A DNA stretch of 64,000 nucleotides from Anagrus nilaparvatae (taxonomy: Eukaryota; Arthropoda; Insecta; Hymenoptera; Mymaridae), in contig JAKSXM010000228.1 of assembly GCA_022575985.1 (NCBI GenBank), positions 620,001 through 684,000 of the forward strand, written 5' to 3'. The notes beneath the pieces are model-generated. The model saw only the letters and a list, made by a program, of their open reading frames with translations, searched no databases and was not told the DNA's origin. The translations under genes were made by a program, and so were the position numbers. Below, piece after piece: positions 55,130-64,000 of this stretch; the first letter of the stretch is position 1; each line of letters starts with the position of its first letter.

Positions 55130-57425
55130 CATTAAAAATCTTTATTTTTTTTAAATCCTTAATTATTCTTCATTTGGAATTTTATCTTAGTTAAGCAGAA
55201 ATTTCAACACCCAGCAACATCCACCGAATTTTGACATTTTTGGCGCTAGTGTACGTTATATTGCCAATATGGCTGCTACAAAGTGTAAATATAAACTTTC
55301 TAGCAGCCATATTTGCACGTTTAAGTATAGGGAATATTAACTCTTACTTTAACCACGCGTGGCGTCTAAAATGTTGCTTTTCTTCTGGAATGCACAATAA
55401 TAACATATTATGACTAGCAACGTCAAGTTAAATTTCTCTTCTTTTATGTATAATTTTCTAACACTACTCTCTCATATAAAATAAGACAATGGTTATGTCA
55501 TTTCCTTTACATGTATTAAATTTTCTACATATGTATTAAATAATTAAATTTTATGTAATAAATATTTAAATATGAAAATTATTTTTTTTTATTTTATTTA
55601 ATTAAAATAGTTTTAACTAAATATAGTTTTTAACTAGGTAAATTATTTTATAGTAATAAAATTTAAGTAGACATATTAATTTGGGAAAATTTCAAGTTAA
55701 ATGAAATTTATTATTATTTTAAAACAATATTTTATTCAAATTATAGAAACTAAGAAATTTTGTGAAAATTTCAGTGTAAAATAACATTGTTGAATGTGTT
55801 TGTGCAGTATTTCCCTCTATAACACGATATGATGTTTATTAATTTTTTATAAAATGTAAAATTTTTATTTCATGCAATCTTTGATACTTTTACATATTTA
55901 TTTTCTAGTAAAAAATCCAATAATTGAATATCGTTCATTATTATGTAAGATAAATTGCTAAGAATATTCACTTATTCCGTAATATGATTTTATATTCTAC
56001 AAAATTTGTTCTTTGAGACAAAAAATTCCTGTCTAGTAAAAAGTTTTTCACTTAATCTTCTGATTTCCAGCCTAATAGGTGAATTTGGATCACCGAGACA
56101 ATGAAACCTCATACACCTTTTTGTTATTGGTATTGTTTATTTTGCGTTTTACGTGGTATCAAAAATACACCTGAAATCTTGTGTCTTCGTGATGTGTAAT
56201 TTATAATAATTTTGATACGTTGGTATACTTTGTGATATGCTTATCATTTATCAGTTATTTTATAACTCAAAGGACAAAAAAGACATTTCGTCTAGGTTAA
56301 AAAGTAGTCATTTTCTTCCCAAGTTGTGTAAAATAATATTAGGTGTATTAGGTACCTAGTACAATTTTTTGTCTTAAATTTATTAATGAACTTATTTAGA
56401 GCGAAATTTTCTAACATACTTTAATATTGTTTATTAATATTTATCTTTGGGAATAAGGACTTTAATAATTAAGCAAAGGCCTATACTTTCTAGGATTTTC
56501 TCAGATAATCATTCACTGTAAAAATATATTGTTAGAATTTTCAATTAAATTTTACGTATAATTAATTTTGTATGCATGGTTAAACAATGAAATTTTAAAA
56601 TAATTTGCATGTTTTTTTTTTAATTTTAATTAATTTTTGGCTACATAACAACTGGGCAAAGTTTTAGGTAGCTGCTTGAATGCCTACTTGAAATTTCAGT
56701 GATTTGTTTTTAGTTTTGCTGAAAAACTATTAGGGTTCGTTGCCTAGAAAGATTTCTATAATAAATTATTGAATTTTTCTAACTTTTAATAAAATTTTTA
56801 AAGAACTCTTAAAGGCTATTCCCGGATAAGAAGGGGGCTCCGGCCCACGAAACCGATTGCCTAACCTCAAAAAGTCATTTTTTTAGGTTTTTAGCAAATT
56901 TAATAAATTTTCGATAAATTTTACGTCATTTAAAGACACGTAAGATGTAGGACTGGTTAAAAGTGACTTTTTTACACATAAAATAACTCACCTAAAATGA
57001 TAGAACATAGTTTTAAAGCTTAAAACAGTTTTTACAAGCTATTTTATGTCAAGTTTTTGTTATTTTTCCCTTGTTTTCTCGGAACTGGTGATAGGTACAC
57101 TCTCAATTTTTTTTCTGGCAATATATTTTAGTTGTACAAGGTCACCTTGAAATTTTCAGACAAAACGGTTTGGTGCAACCTTCTTAAAAATCCACTCAAA
57201 GTGAAGTTCGCAATTTTCGGTTTTTAGCAAATTTTTATTTTATACAATGAAAATGGTAAGTAATTCTGATTTATCAGTGAAATACTTTTTGATTTATTTC
57301 AATTTTATACTTTTTTCAATACATTACATTATTTTTAATATTTTTCATGCTAGACTGAAGAAAATATTTCAAAAATATTTCAATTAAAAACGAAAAAAAT
57401 GGCATTTATTTTGTTTTAAGTTTTA
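55130..57425. other. A+T-rich region without a gene
   Basis: No coding frame with recognisable features. A weak TTCAAGCAA-type motif lies near 56670, and a short less A+T-rich patch (GGGGGCTCCGGCCCACGAAA) lies near 56832. Confidence 0.5.
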
Positions 57426-57429
57426 AAAA

Positions 57430-57995
57430 GATGTTTAAATTCAAAATTTGGCATCAGAGCACTTTCAAGACATGATCTTATTGAGTTACATACAACAAAA
57501 ATGGCTCTAAAATTACACGATATAGATGACCAATTAATAATAATATGTGATGGAACCTACGTTTACCATCAAAAAAGTTCTAACAATGCATATCAACGTA
57601 AATCGTATTCCGTTTAGAAAAAAAATCATCTATGTAAGCCATTTACTATTTGTGCCACGGATGGTTTTGTAATAGACTTGCCAGGACCTTTTAATGCTAA
57701 TTTAAATGATGCCCAAATATTAAGGAATGTTTTAGAAAATCCTGAAGGTTTAAGTAGAATTTTAAGACCTGGTGATATTTTCGTCTTAGATAGAGGTTTT
57801 CGTGATGTCATATAAGAATTAGAAGTTTAAGGTTATAAGGTGTTAATGCCTGCATTAAAAGGAAAACGACGTTAATTAACAACAAAAGAAGCAAATGAAT
57901 CAAGATTTGTCACAAAAATAAGGTTTGCAGTCGAAAATGTACATGGAATAATTGGAAAAAAGAACAAGTTACTTCACAACGAAACAAACAAAAAT
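57430..57995 (+). pseudogene. DDE transposase remnant (DDE superfamily endonuclease, Harbinger-like)
   Basis: Translation from about 57450 follows a DDE-type nuclease: FGIRALSRHDLIELHT, then CDGTYVYHQKSSNNAYQRKS (first Asp near 57549), TICATDGFVIDLPGPF, RPGDIFVLDRGFRDV (second Asp near 57788), YKVLMPALKGKRR, and SRFVTKIRFAVENVHGIIG (candidate Glu near 57934). Stops at about 57616, 57814, 57829 and 57874 inactivate it. Such enzymes cut and paste DNA transposons. The N-terminal part and transposon ends are not visible. The 3' limit is uncertain because a LINE fragment starts near 58000. Confidence 0.7.
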
Positions 57996-57999
57996 TTTA

Positions 58000-59038
58000 T
58001 TTTAAAAATGCCCCTGTAGAAATTGCCAGGGAATACCTATATTTAGGTGTTACATTTGCTCAATCTGAAGCATACGATAAGACAGTAAGGAATTTTATTT
58101 CAAAAGGCTACAAAGCCACGCAACCAACTATAAATATAATAAACAGGTTAAAAATTACAGACACCTTTACGTGTAAAAAATTATTTAACGCGCTTGTTAC
58201 CTCGACTGTTTTATATGCAGCTCCAATTTGGTGCCCAAGACACCTTCCTGAACTAGAAAAAGTTCAAAATACATTTTTCAAAAAGCTCCTTGCTTTGCCC
58301 TGCAATACACCTGGTTATGTGGTAAGAAAAGAGTTAAATCTAGATAACGTTGAACTAATATGTTTCAAACTAATCCTAAATTACACACACAAAATTTTGG
58401 AAATGGAAGACAGTAGATACCCTAAAATTTGCTTCAATAAATTAAAAAAATTGTCAGAATATGATCTTTCATCTCCAAAATTTAACTGGTTCGTGCAAGT
58501 GAATGAATATTTTTTCAAAAGAATAAACGAATCTGATACATGGCTTAATATAACTTTAGAAAAATTGACAGCAGAAAAAAATAAACTACTTACAAAAATG
58601 AAAAATTACTTGTTAATAAAAGACCAGGAATTCTGCGAAAACACAAACTCTTTATTAATTTACCCTAGCTTACTAAATAATGGAATGAAATCAGGCTACC
58701 TGAACCTGAAAATTCCATCATACTACAAAAGAGTTATTGCTCAACTAAGAATGTATAATACTTATATACAAAGAATAATTCTAAAAAAAAATACAATTAA
58801 AACTAATGAAAATGAATATTGTGAATATTGTAATGTCAAAAATGATCTCATGCACATGTTAGTGTATTGCCAGTATTATTGTGAACAAAGAAAAAAATTA
58901 ATTCCAGAATTAGACCAAGATGACAATTTAAGCTCAACATTTTATAATTTACTAAACAATCTTAACGAAACCAAAGCGAGAAAAATTGTCATATTGATCC
59001 ACATTATAGCCTGTAATAGAGATAATACACAAAACTAA
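58000..59038 (+). pseudogene. C-terminal fragment of an older non-LTR retrotransposon (LINE)
   Basis: An open frame upstream of the first methionine (58295) reads REYLYLGVTFAQSEAYDKTV (end of the RT thumb) and STVLYAAPIWCPRHLPELEK with a KVQNTFFKKLLALP block, both standard after the RT domain of Jockey/R1/I-type elements. A C-terminal CCHC knuckle (CEYCNVKNDLMHMLVYC) is near 58820-58870. The frame is open over about 340 codons to the TAA at 59036-59038. The catalytic RT part is missing, so it is 5'-truncated. It is A+T-rich like the host DNA, unlike the neighbouring LINE. Its tail is at 59110-59172. Confidence 0.75.
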
Positions 59039-59100
59039 TACATAAATTATTTAAAATATATATAAAATACAAAAAGAATAATGTAAAAAGCAATTTAGAT

Positions 59101-59102
59101 TA

Positions 59103-59133
<31 letters not shown>

Positions 59134-59172
59134 TAATAATAATAATAATAATAATAATTTTAATAATAATAA
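59101..59172. repeat. A-run and (AAT)n tail of the older LINE
   Basis: About 28 A residues followed by roughly ten AAT units. It follows the 3' UTR of the older LINE and is its likely tail. The continuation of the tract (TGATAATAAGGATA) is duplicated on both sides of the younger LINE. Confidence 0.7.
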
Positions 59173-59186
59173 TGATAATAAGGATA

Positions 59187-61681
59187 GAGGAAACCGGCCC
59201 ACCTACGAGAGGGCAGGTTGGGGTGCCTCTATTCCAAACATAACCTTTGCAACAGAAGGTGCGTCTGGGAGAATCGGTGAATGGACGGTGATGGATGGTT
59301 ACAATGGTAGCGACCATCATTACATCACCTTCCGGGTGCTTGAGGGAACCTCCCAACGGCCTCCGTACAAAAGGCGTCCCTTGGGTTGGAATGTACCAAA
59401 GATGGACGAGGACAAGTTCGAAGAGTATCTTCGAATGGAGTCGGCGTCCGTCCCCGCTTGGCATGGAGGGGTTATAGGTCCCCGCGAGGCTGAAATCTTA
59501 GTCAAGAAAGTAACGTCTCTATTGCGAGTGGCGTGTGGCGCCTCTATGCCTCGTCGAAGGCCCTGGAAAGGGAGAAAGCCAGTTTACTGGTGGACTTCAG
59601 AAATAGCGAAGCTCCGCAAGGAGTGCCACAGGACCCGACGAAGGGCGCAGAGAGCACGGGACAGGCCCGAAGCTGCTGCACTTTCCCAGGAATACAAAGA
59701 TGCTAAACACCGGCTGGCCAAAGCTATCCATCAAAGCAAGGCTCAATGCCTGCGTTCATTACGCGAGGATGTAAACAAAGACCCCTGGGGTCTTGGTTAC
59801 AAAGTCGTAATGGGCAAGTTGAACCGGGGGTCTGATAACATGATGGACGCGGTGTCGACCGAACGAATCATCGGCGCTCTCTTCCCTGAGCGGCCCATCC
59901 GGGAAAACCCGGTAGAGGCGATACCCAGGGAGGAAGTGCCGTTATTCAGCGAGGACGAGATGGTGAAGGCCATCAAGGCCATGAAAAATGGCAAGGCGCC
60001 GGGGCCGGGCGGGATACCAGCGGAAGTGCTCAAACGAGCGGTCAAAATAATCCCTGGTATCCTGTTAAACATGTTTAATGCATGCTTGGTGGCGAGAGTG
60101 TTTCCAAGGCAGTGGAAGGTGACACGTCTCGTGCTCTTGAACAAGGGTACTGGTGGAGCCCCGGACTCTCCATCATCTTACAGACCCTTGTGCATGTTAA
60201 ACACCATCGGAAAGGTGAGTTGGCAAGGCCACCGCCTTCCCGAGGAGCAGTATGGATTTCGTGAGGGGCATTCCACGATAGACGCCATCCGGCGTGTCGT
60301 GGATACCGTAGAGGCTGAGAGGGAAAAGCGGCCTGCGATTCGCAAAGACGTCCTTCTTGTAACGCTGGACGTCAAAAACGCTTTCAATTCAGCCAGGTGG
60401 GATGACATGATCCGGTCTCTCGAGTACGATTTCCGGATACCCAGGTATCTGGGTAACGTACTAAAGGACTACCTACGATACCGGAGACTGCTCTACGACA
60501 CGCTCGATGGCAGGCGACAGAGGGTTCTAAGTGCGGGCATTGTCCAAGGTTCGGTTCTCGGACCGGACCTGTGGAATGCCTTTTACGATGGCCTGTTGCG
60601 CGTTCACCTCCCGGAAGGAGCTTCTCTGATCGGGTACGCGGACGACGTGGCCCTGACCATCACCGGCAGGGACATGCAGGTGACCCAAGAGAGGTTAAAT
60701 CTAGTCATGAGACAGATCAACCTCTGGATGGGCGAGCACGGGCTCCAGCTCGCGATCCCAAAAACGGAGATCGTACTGCTGACCCGTCGAACAACAATTT
60801 GCACGGACATCGATGTAAATGTCGATGATGGTGGAAACCCTCACACGATCCAAGCCAAGACATCGGTTAAGTACCTGGGAGTTCTGCTTGATAACAAGCT
60901 GAACTTCTGAAAACAATTTCAGAGATCGAGTGAGAAGGCCGCGTCGATCGCATCCTCCTTGTCAAGGCTCATGGCCAACATAGGAGGGCCCAAACCCGGG
61001 AAGCGAAGATTGTTGATGTCCGTTGTCAACTTTGTCCTGCTTTACGGATCTAAGATCTGGGCGGATATCACCAAATTTGCCAAACACAGACATAAAATAT
61101 CGTCTGTGCAGCGGCAAGCGGCCCTGAAGATCGCCTGCGCGTACCATACGGTATCGCTCGAGGCGATCCAGGTAGTAGCATCGGTCATACCCATCGACCT
61201 GCTAGCGTTGGAGCGGAAATACATTTACGATAGTGTAGAGGACCGCGAAGTGGCATCCACTCGCGCCCGCTCCAGCTCTATGGAAAAATGGCAGAAACGG
61301 TGGAAAAAGGACGAAGAGGAAAATGCCCGATGGACGCGCAGACTGATTTCAGATCTGCAGGCATGGACTGGGCGGCAACATGGGGAGGTGGATTTTTACC
61401 TCACCCAATTTTTAACTGGACACGGGTATTTCCGTGTCATGTTAAAACATTGGCACAAGGTGGCAACAGAGAAGTGCTTGCACTGCCCAGGCGTGAAGGA
61501 TACAGTGGAGCACACTTTCTTCGAATGTGTGCGCTACGTGGAAGGGCGCCCACCCTTCCTGATTTGGAGGCCAGAGACGGTGGTCCCGGAAATGCTACGG
61601 AGTTCTGAAAATTGGAACAAAGTAGCAGAGTACGTAAGGGCCACCTTGTTGAAGAAAAAGGAGGAGGGCTTTCTATCGTAG
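59187..61681 (+). pseudogene. LINE ORF2: endonuclease C-terminus, reverse transcriptase, CCHC knuckle
   Basis: The frame is open from the truncation point, before the first methionine at 59288. It begins RPTYERAGWGASIPNITFAT, and SDHHYITF (near 59312) is the last motif of the apurinic-like endonuclease. RT motifs follow in order: KNGKAPGPGGIPAEVLK (near 59980), SYRPLCMLNTIGK, QYGFREGHSTIDAI, LDVKNAF (Asp near 60368), GIVQGSVLGPD, YADD (60634-60645), VKYLGVLLD. A single in-frame TGA at 60908-60910 follows KLNF; the same frame then runs to the TAG at 61679-61681, with a C-x2-C...H...C knuckle (CLHCPGVKDTVEHTFFEC) near 61475. Between TIGK and GHRLPEEQYGF the RT appears a few dozen residues shorter than usual, suggesting an internal deletion. 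Confidence 0.88.
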
Positions 61682-61838
61682 ATTGCTCTCCTGTCACTAG
61701 GCTGGGGGAAGGCAGCGACCAGTTGCCTAGGCTGCACATCCCAAACTGAAGTTATACCTGAAAAGGGAGTTCCGGTTTGGGGCAAACAAGCGCAGGGGGG
61801 TTTATAGTGTGTTTATCCAGTAAGAATCTGGGGCGTAG

Positions 61839-61928
61839 CCGGCGACCGCGGTCGCCGGTGGTCTTCCAGTTGTACAATTTGTGCAACTGGGCGTTCATGG
61901 AAATTTGCGGGTCTTTAAGGCCCGCAAA
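61839..61928 (+). ncRNA. Three tandem hairpins in the LINE 3' UTR
   Basis: CCGGCGACCGCGGTCGCCGG (61839-61858) is a perfect palindrome. CCAGTTGTACAA with TTGTGCAACTGG (61866-61890) gives a stem of about ten pairs. TTTGCGGG with CCCGCAAA (61904-61911 and 61921-61928) encloses a nine-base loop. They end some 40 bases before the A-tail. Structured 3' UTRs are used by several R1/R2-type LINE reverse transcriptases for template recognition; that role here is inferred. Confidence 0.55.
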
Positions 61929-62000
61929 CACTCCATGGCTGATGCAAGATTCACAAGATTCCCTTGACAAAAAAAAAAAAAAAAAATGATAATAAGGATA

Positions 62001-64000
62001 ATAGTAACAATAATAAAAATAATAAAAATTGAAAATTGAAAAAAAAAAAAGAATAAGAAGCAACAGATATATATACAACTAAGTAAAAATAATTTTACCA
62101 TTATATTGCAAAGCATTGTAAAACTACATATTAAATTATAATTTAATTAATATTGTGTGACCGAGGTTATTTTAAAAGGGTCAAACAAAATAAAATAATA
62201 AAAATAACAAACCTGAAATTCCGGAAAATACAGAAATGAAATAAATTTTATAATAAAATAAATGTAGTCAAATTTTATATACAAATAATGAAAATTATTT
62301 ATTTGAAATGAAAATTATAAGTTTATTTTATTTACAGAAAGTATTGATTATTATTCTAATTTCCGGAATGAACATAAAGTTGAGCGCCACTAGATTTATT
62401 AAAATCTAGAAATTTTGAATAACTAAATAAGAAAGAAATGACAAAATTAAATAACTCAAAAACACGAAAACAATGGTCACTATATTGAAAAAAGGGAGAG
62501 CATTGAGACGATCTCGGGCGTCTTTCCACAACTTTAATTATACACAAAATTATAAAACTAAAACCGTACTTATATAACTAATAATTATCTAAAAACTGAA
62601 TTAACTAAATACGCGAAAGAACACACACATCATTGGTAAATTAACATATCTTGTTTTACCATATAATATCCGATCGATGTCTGAAGATCTCTCCTTCCGA
62701 ATATTCTTGATGATGGCGGTGTCTTTCTCGTAGTCCAAATATAAAGTCACAAATATAATATTTATTCACACAAATAAGTTATTAATAAATCACAAAATTA
62801 TAATTAGTTTGCTTTCTTTGAAAGTCTGTAAATTATAAATTTTCAAAATTTAAACTTGGTGTTAACACATATTATTTTACGGAGCGAGCAACGACTGCGT
62901 GTCACTCGTCCGGAGTCCACAGTGGGAATGGCGTCGCGGCCTGATATGGATGAAGAACTCTGTTCTTCTCCAAACGTGTCGAATTCTGATTGGCTCAGAG
63001 AATCGATCACGTGAAAATGCCTTATTGGTGGCATTTTATGTCACAAAACTGATGAAAATTTAAATTTATAAATCTTATGATTTTTATGAAATAATAGATT
63101 TATTTGAAAATTGCTAACAAATTACAAATTCCATGTAACCGGATTTCATCCTGTTACAAACCCTTAAGGGTTGAGTAGATTCATGTGTGCGTTCTTTTCC
63201 TACCTATCTTTGTGGGCTTTATTACATAAAAATTCTGAGCTAACGAAACTAAATAATCCAGATTATTTCCGGATAGCCTATATAGAAGGATGAGGAAAGG
63301 ATACAATTTGGTTAGGTCAAAATTAGGTTACGTATATATCATAATTTGTGAGAATTTCAATTGCAAGAGTAGATTTTTGGGAATGTTAATGCATCAAAAT
63401 ATTTTTACAAAATGATTTATATTAACTTTAAGTACCAAGAGCTGAAATTTAAAACTTAATAAGGGAAGAATTTACATAAATTCAGAATATTATTAAAAAT
63501 ATTTGCAAAAGGAAAACTAAGCATCTCTTGCCTAAAATCAAATCCAGCAAATGCTTTTCCGGGAAGCAAGCAGCAAAGAAAATTTAAGTAAACTAAGGAT
63601 ATGGAAAATATATTTTCTAAAGAAGTTTATTCTAAATGAAAAATAATTTTACCAATCCTGACACAAAATATTTTTGTAGAAATAAGAATAAAAATATTAT
63701 TCCTGAATTCTACGGACGAAATCTGATCACTGAAAATAACCATTTTCAGTTCTCATTAAGACTATCCTCTAAAACGTCAATCTCCGTCTCGGTTTTAGAG
63801 CTAAGGTGGTTTTCTGGGAAGTCACAATAGTCAATGAATTTCAAAGAGAAAATAACTCGATGAAATTCGGTCACTAATTGAAAATATTTAAGGAGAATCT
63901 CTCCGCTAAATATTATCATTTGAGCATGAAAAACATACTCGCAAACTAATACTATATACAAACTATTTACAAAATTCCAAAAGCTCAAATTTTCAAAGAC
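62001..64000. other. A+T-rich region without an identifiable gene
   Basis: The first 60 bases continue the AAT-rich tract of the older LINE. A less A+T-rich patch at 62880-63015 contains GATTGGCTCAG (an inverted CCAAT box) and CACGTG; a 63-residue frame crosses it on the minus strand (62843-63034) without recognisable features. TGTAACCGG and TCCTGTTACA near 63134-63158 form a short imperfect inverted pair. No RNA gene was found. Confidence 0.45.

Larger units (their letters stand above)
59187..61986 (+). mobile_element. Young 5'-truncated R1-clade-like LINE with target duplication
   Basis: The element starts inside its endonuclease domain and ends in an A-run at 61970-61986. TGATAATAAGGATA is present exactly at 59173-59186 and 61987-62000, a 14-base target duplication (up to 16 with adjoining A residues). 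Insertion was into the AAT-rich tail of the older LINE. It is visibly far richer in G+C than anything else in the window. The 3' UTR (61682-61968) contains three successive hairpins. 5' truncation, an A-tail and a target duplication are the signature of target-primed reverse transcription. Confidence 0.9.

Noticed and set aside
51937..55194. Open frames of 63-111 residues with runs of Thr-His or Cys-Val
   Set aside because: They translate the (CA)n microsatellite and satellite units; there is no independent coding evidence.
59797..61785. Minus-strand and alternate-frame open frames across the R1-like LINE
   Set aside because: They are shadows of a GC-rich coding sequence; the RT and endonuclease motifs lie only in the plus-strand frame described.
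62154..63158. Possible solo LTR beginning TGTGACC and ending GTTACA
   Set aside because: No matching flanking target duplication and no primer-binding or polypurine sites; the terminal dinucleotides are likely chance.

Overview
The window is strongly A+T-rich animal DNA. It contains R1-type non-LTR retrotransposons, Penelope-like, Helitron and DDE transposon remnants, a C2H2 zinc-finger gene, a BEN-domain exon, and no operons. This points to an arthropod, probably an insect; the species cannot be fixed from the sequence. No protein-coding gene here looks complete and intact. Nearly everything recognisable is a mobile element or a decayed copy of a multi-copy gene, set in a dense field of foldback (inverted-repeat) elements and satellite.

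Layout. 0-2.1 kb: decayed copy of a multi-copy gene family. 2.3-9.7 kb: foldback elements and MITEs (2.3-4.5, 4.85-5.5, 6.2, 6.35-6.55 and 8.26-8.46 kb). 9.66-13.3 kb: a broken autonomous Helitron (Rep plus Pif1-like helicase, minus strand) with a typical CTAG 3' end, and a second Helitron-type 3' end beside it. 13.7-14.3 kb: foldback. 15.6-16.8 kb: twelve-finger C2H2 gene with one in-frame stop. 18.0-19.06 kb: foldback with tandem repeats in its arms. 19.27-20.11 kb: remnant of a gene resembling endogenous-virus or transposon proteins. 20.5-23.8 kb: an ORF split by a 2.7-kb foldback insertion with a 14-bp target duplication; the insertion carries hammerhead-ribozyme-like motifs and a Penelope GIY-YIG endonuclease remnant. 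24.2-25.14 kb: small unidentified ORFs and a BEN-domain exon. 27.1-30.0 kb: two decayed coding stretches. 31.3 kb: Penelope RT remnant. 32.8-33.5 kb: LINE 3' fragment with a hexanucleotide tail. 34.9-35.2 kb: 299-bp TIR element with a second hammerhead-like motif. 36.2-55.1 kb: a repeat province of 156-bp tandem repeats in both orientations, 550-bp inverted repeats 5 kb apart, nested foldbacks and TTCAAGCAA palindromes. 57.4-62.0 kb: DDE transposase remnant, an older LINE, and a young GC-rich R1-clade LINE inserted with a clear target duplication into the (AAT)n tail of the older one. 62-64 kb: A+T-rich DNA without an identifiable gene.

The parts form layers of insertion rather than a pathway. 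The most informative observations are the hammerhead-like motifs linked to Penelope remnants and foldback termini, the higher-order 156-bp repeat with hairpin ends, the nested LINE insertion, and a zinc-finger array in which every second finger type lacks its last histidine.
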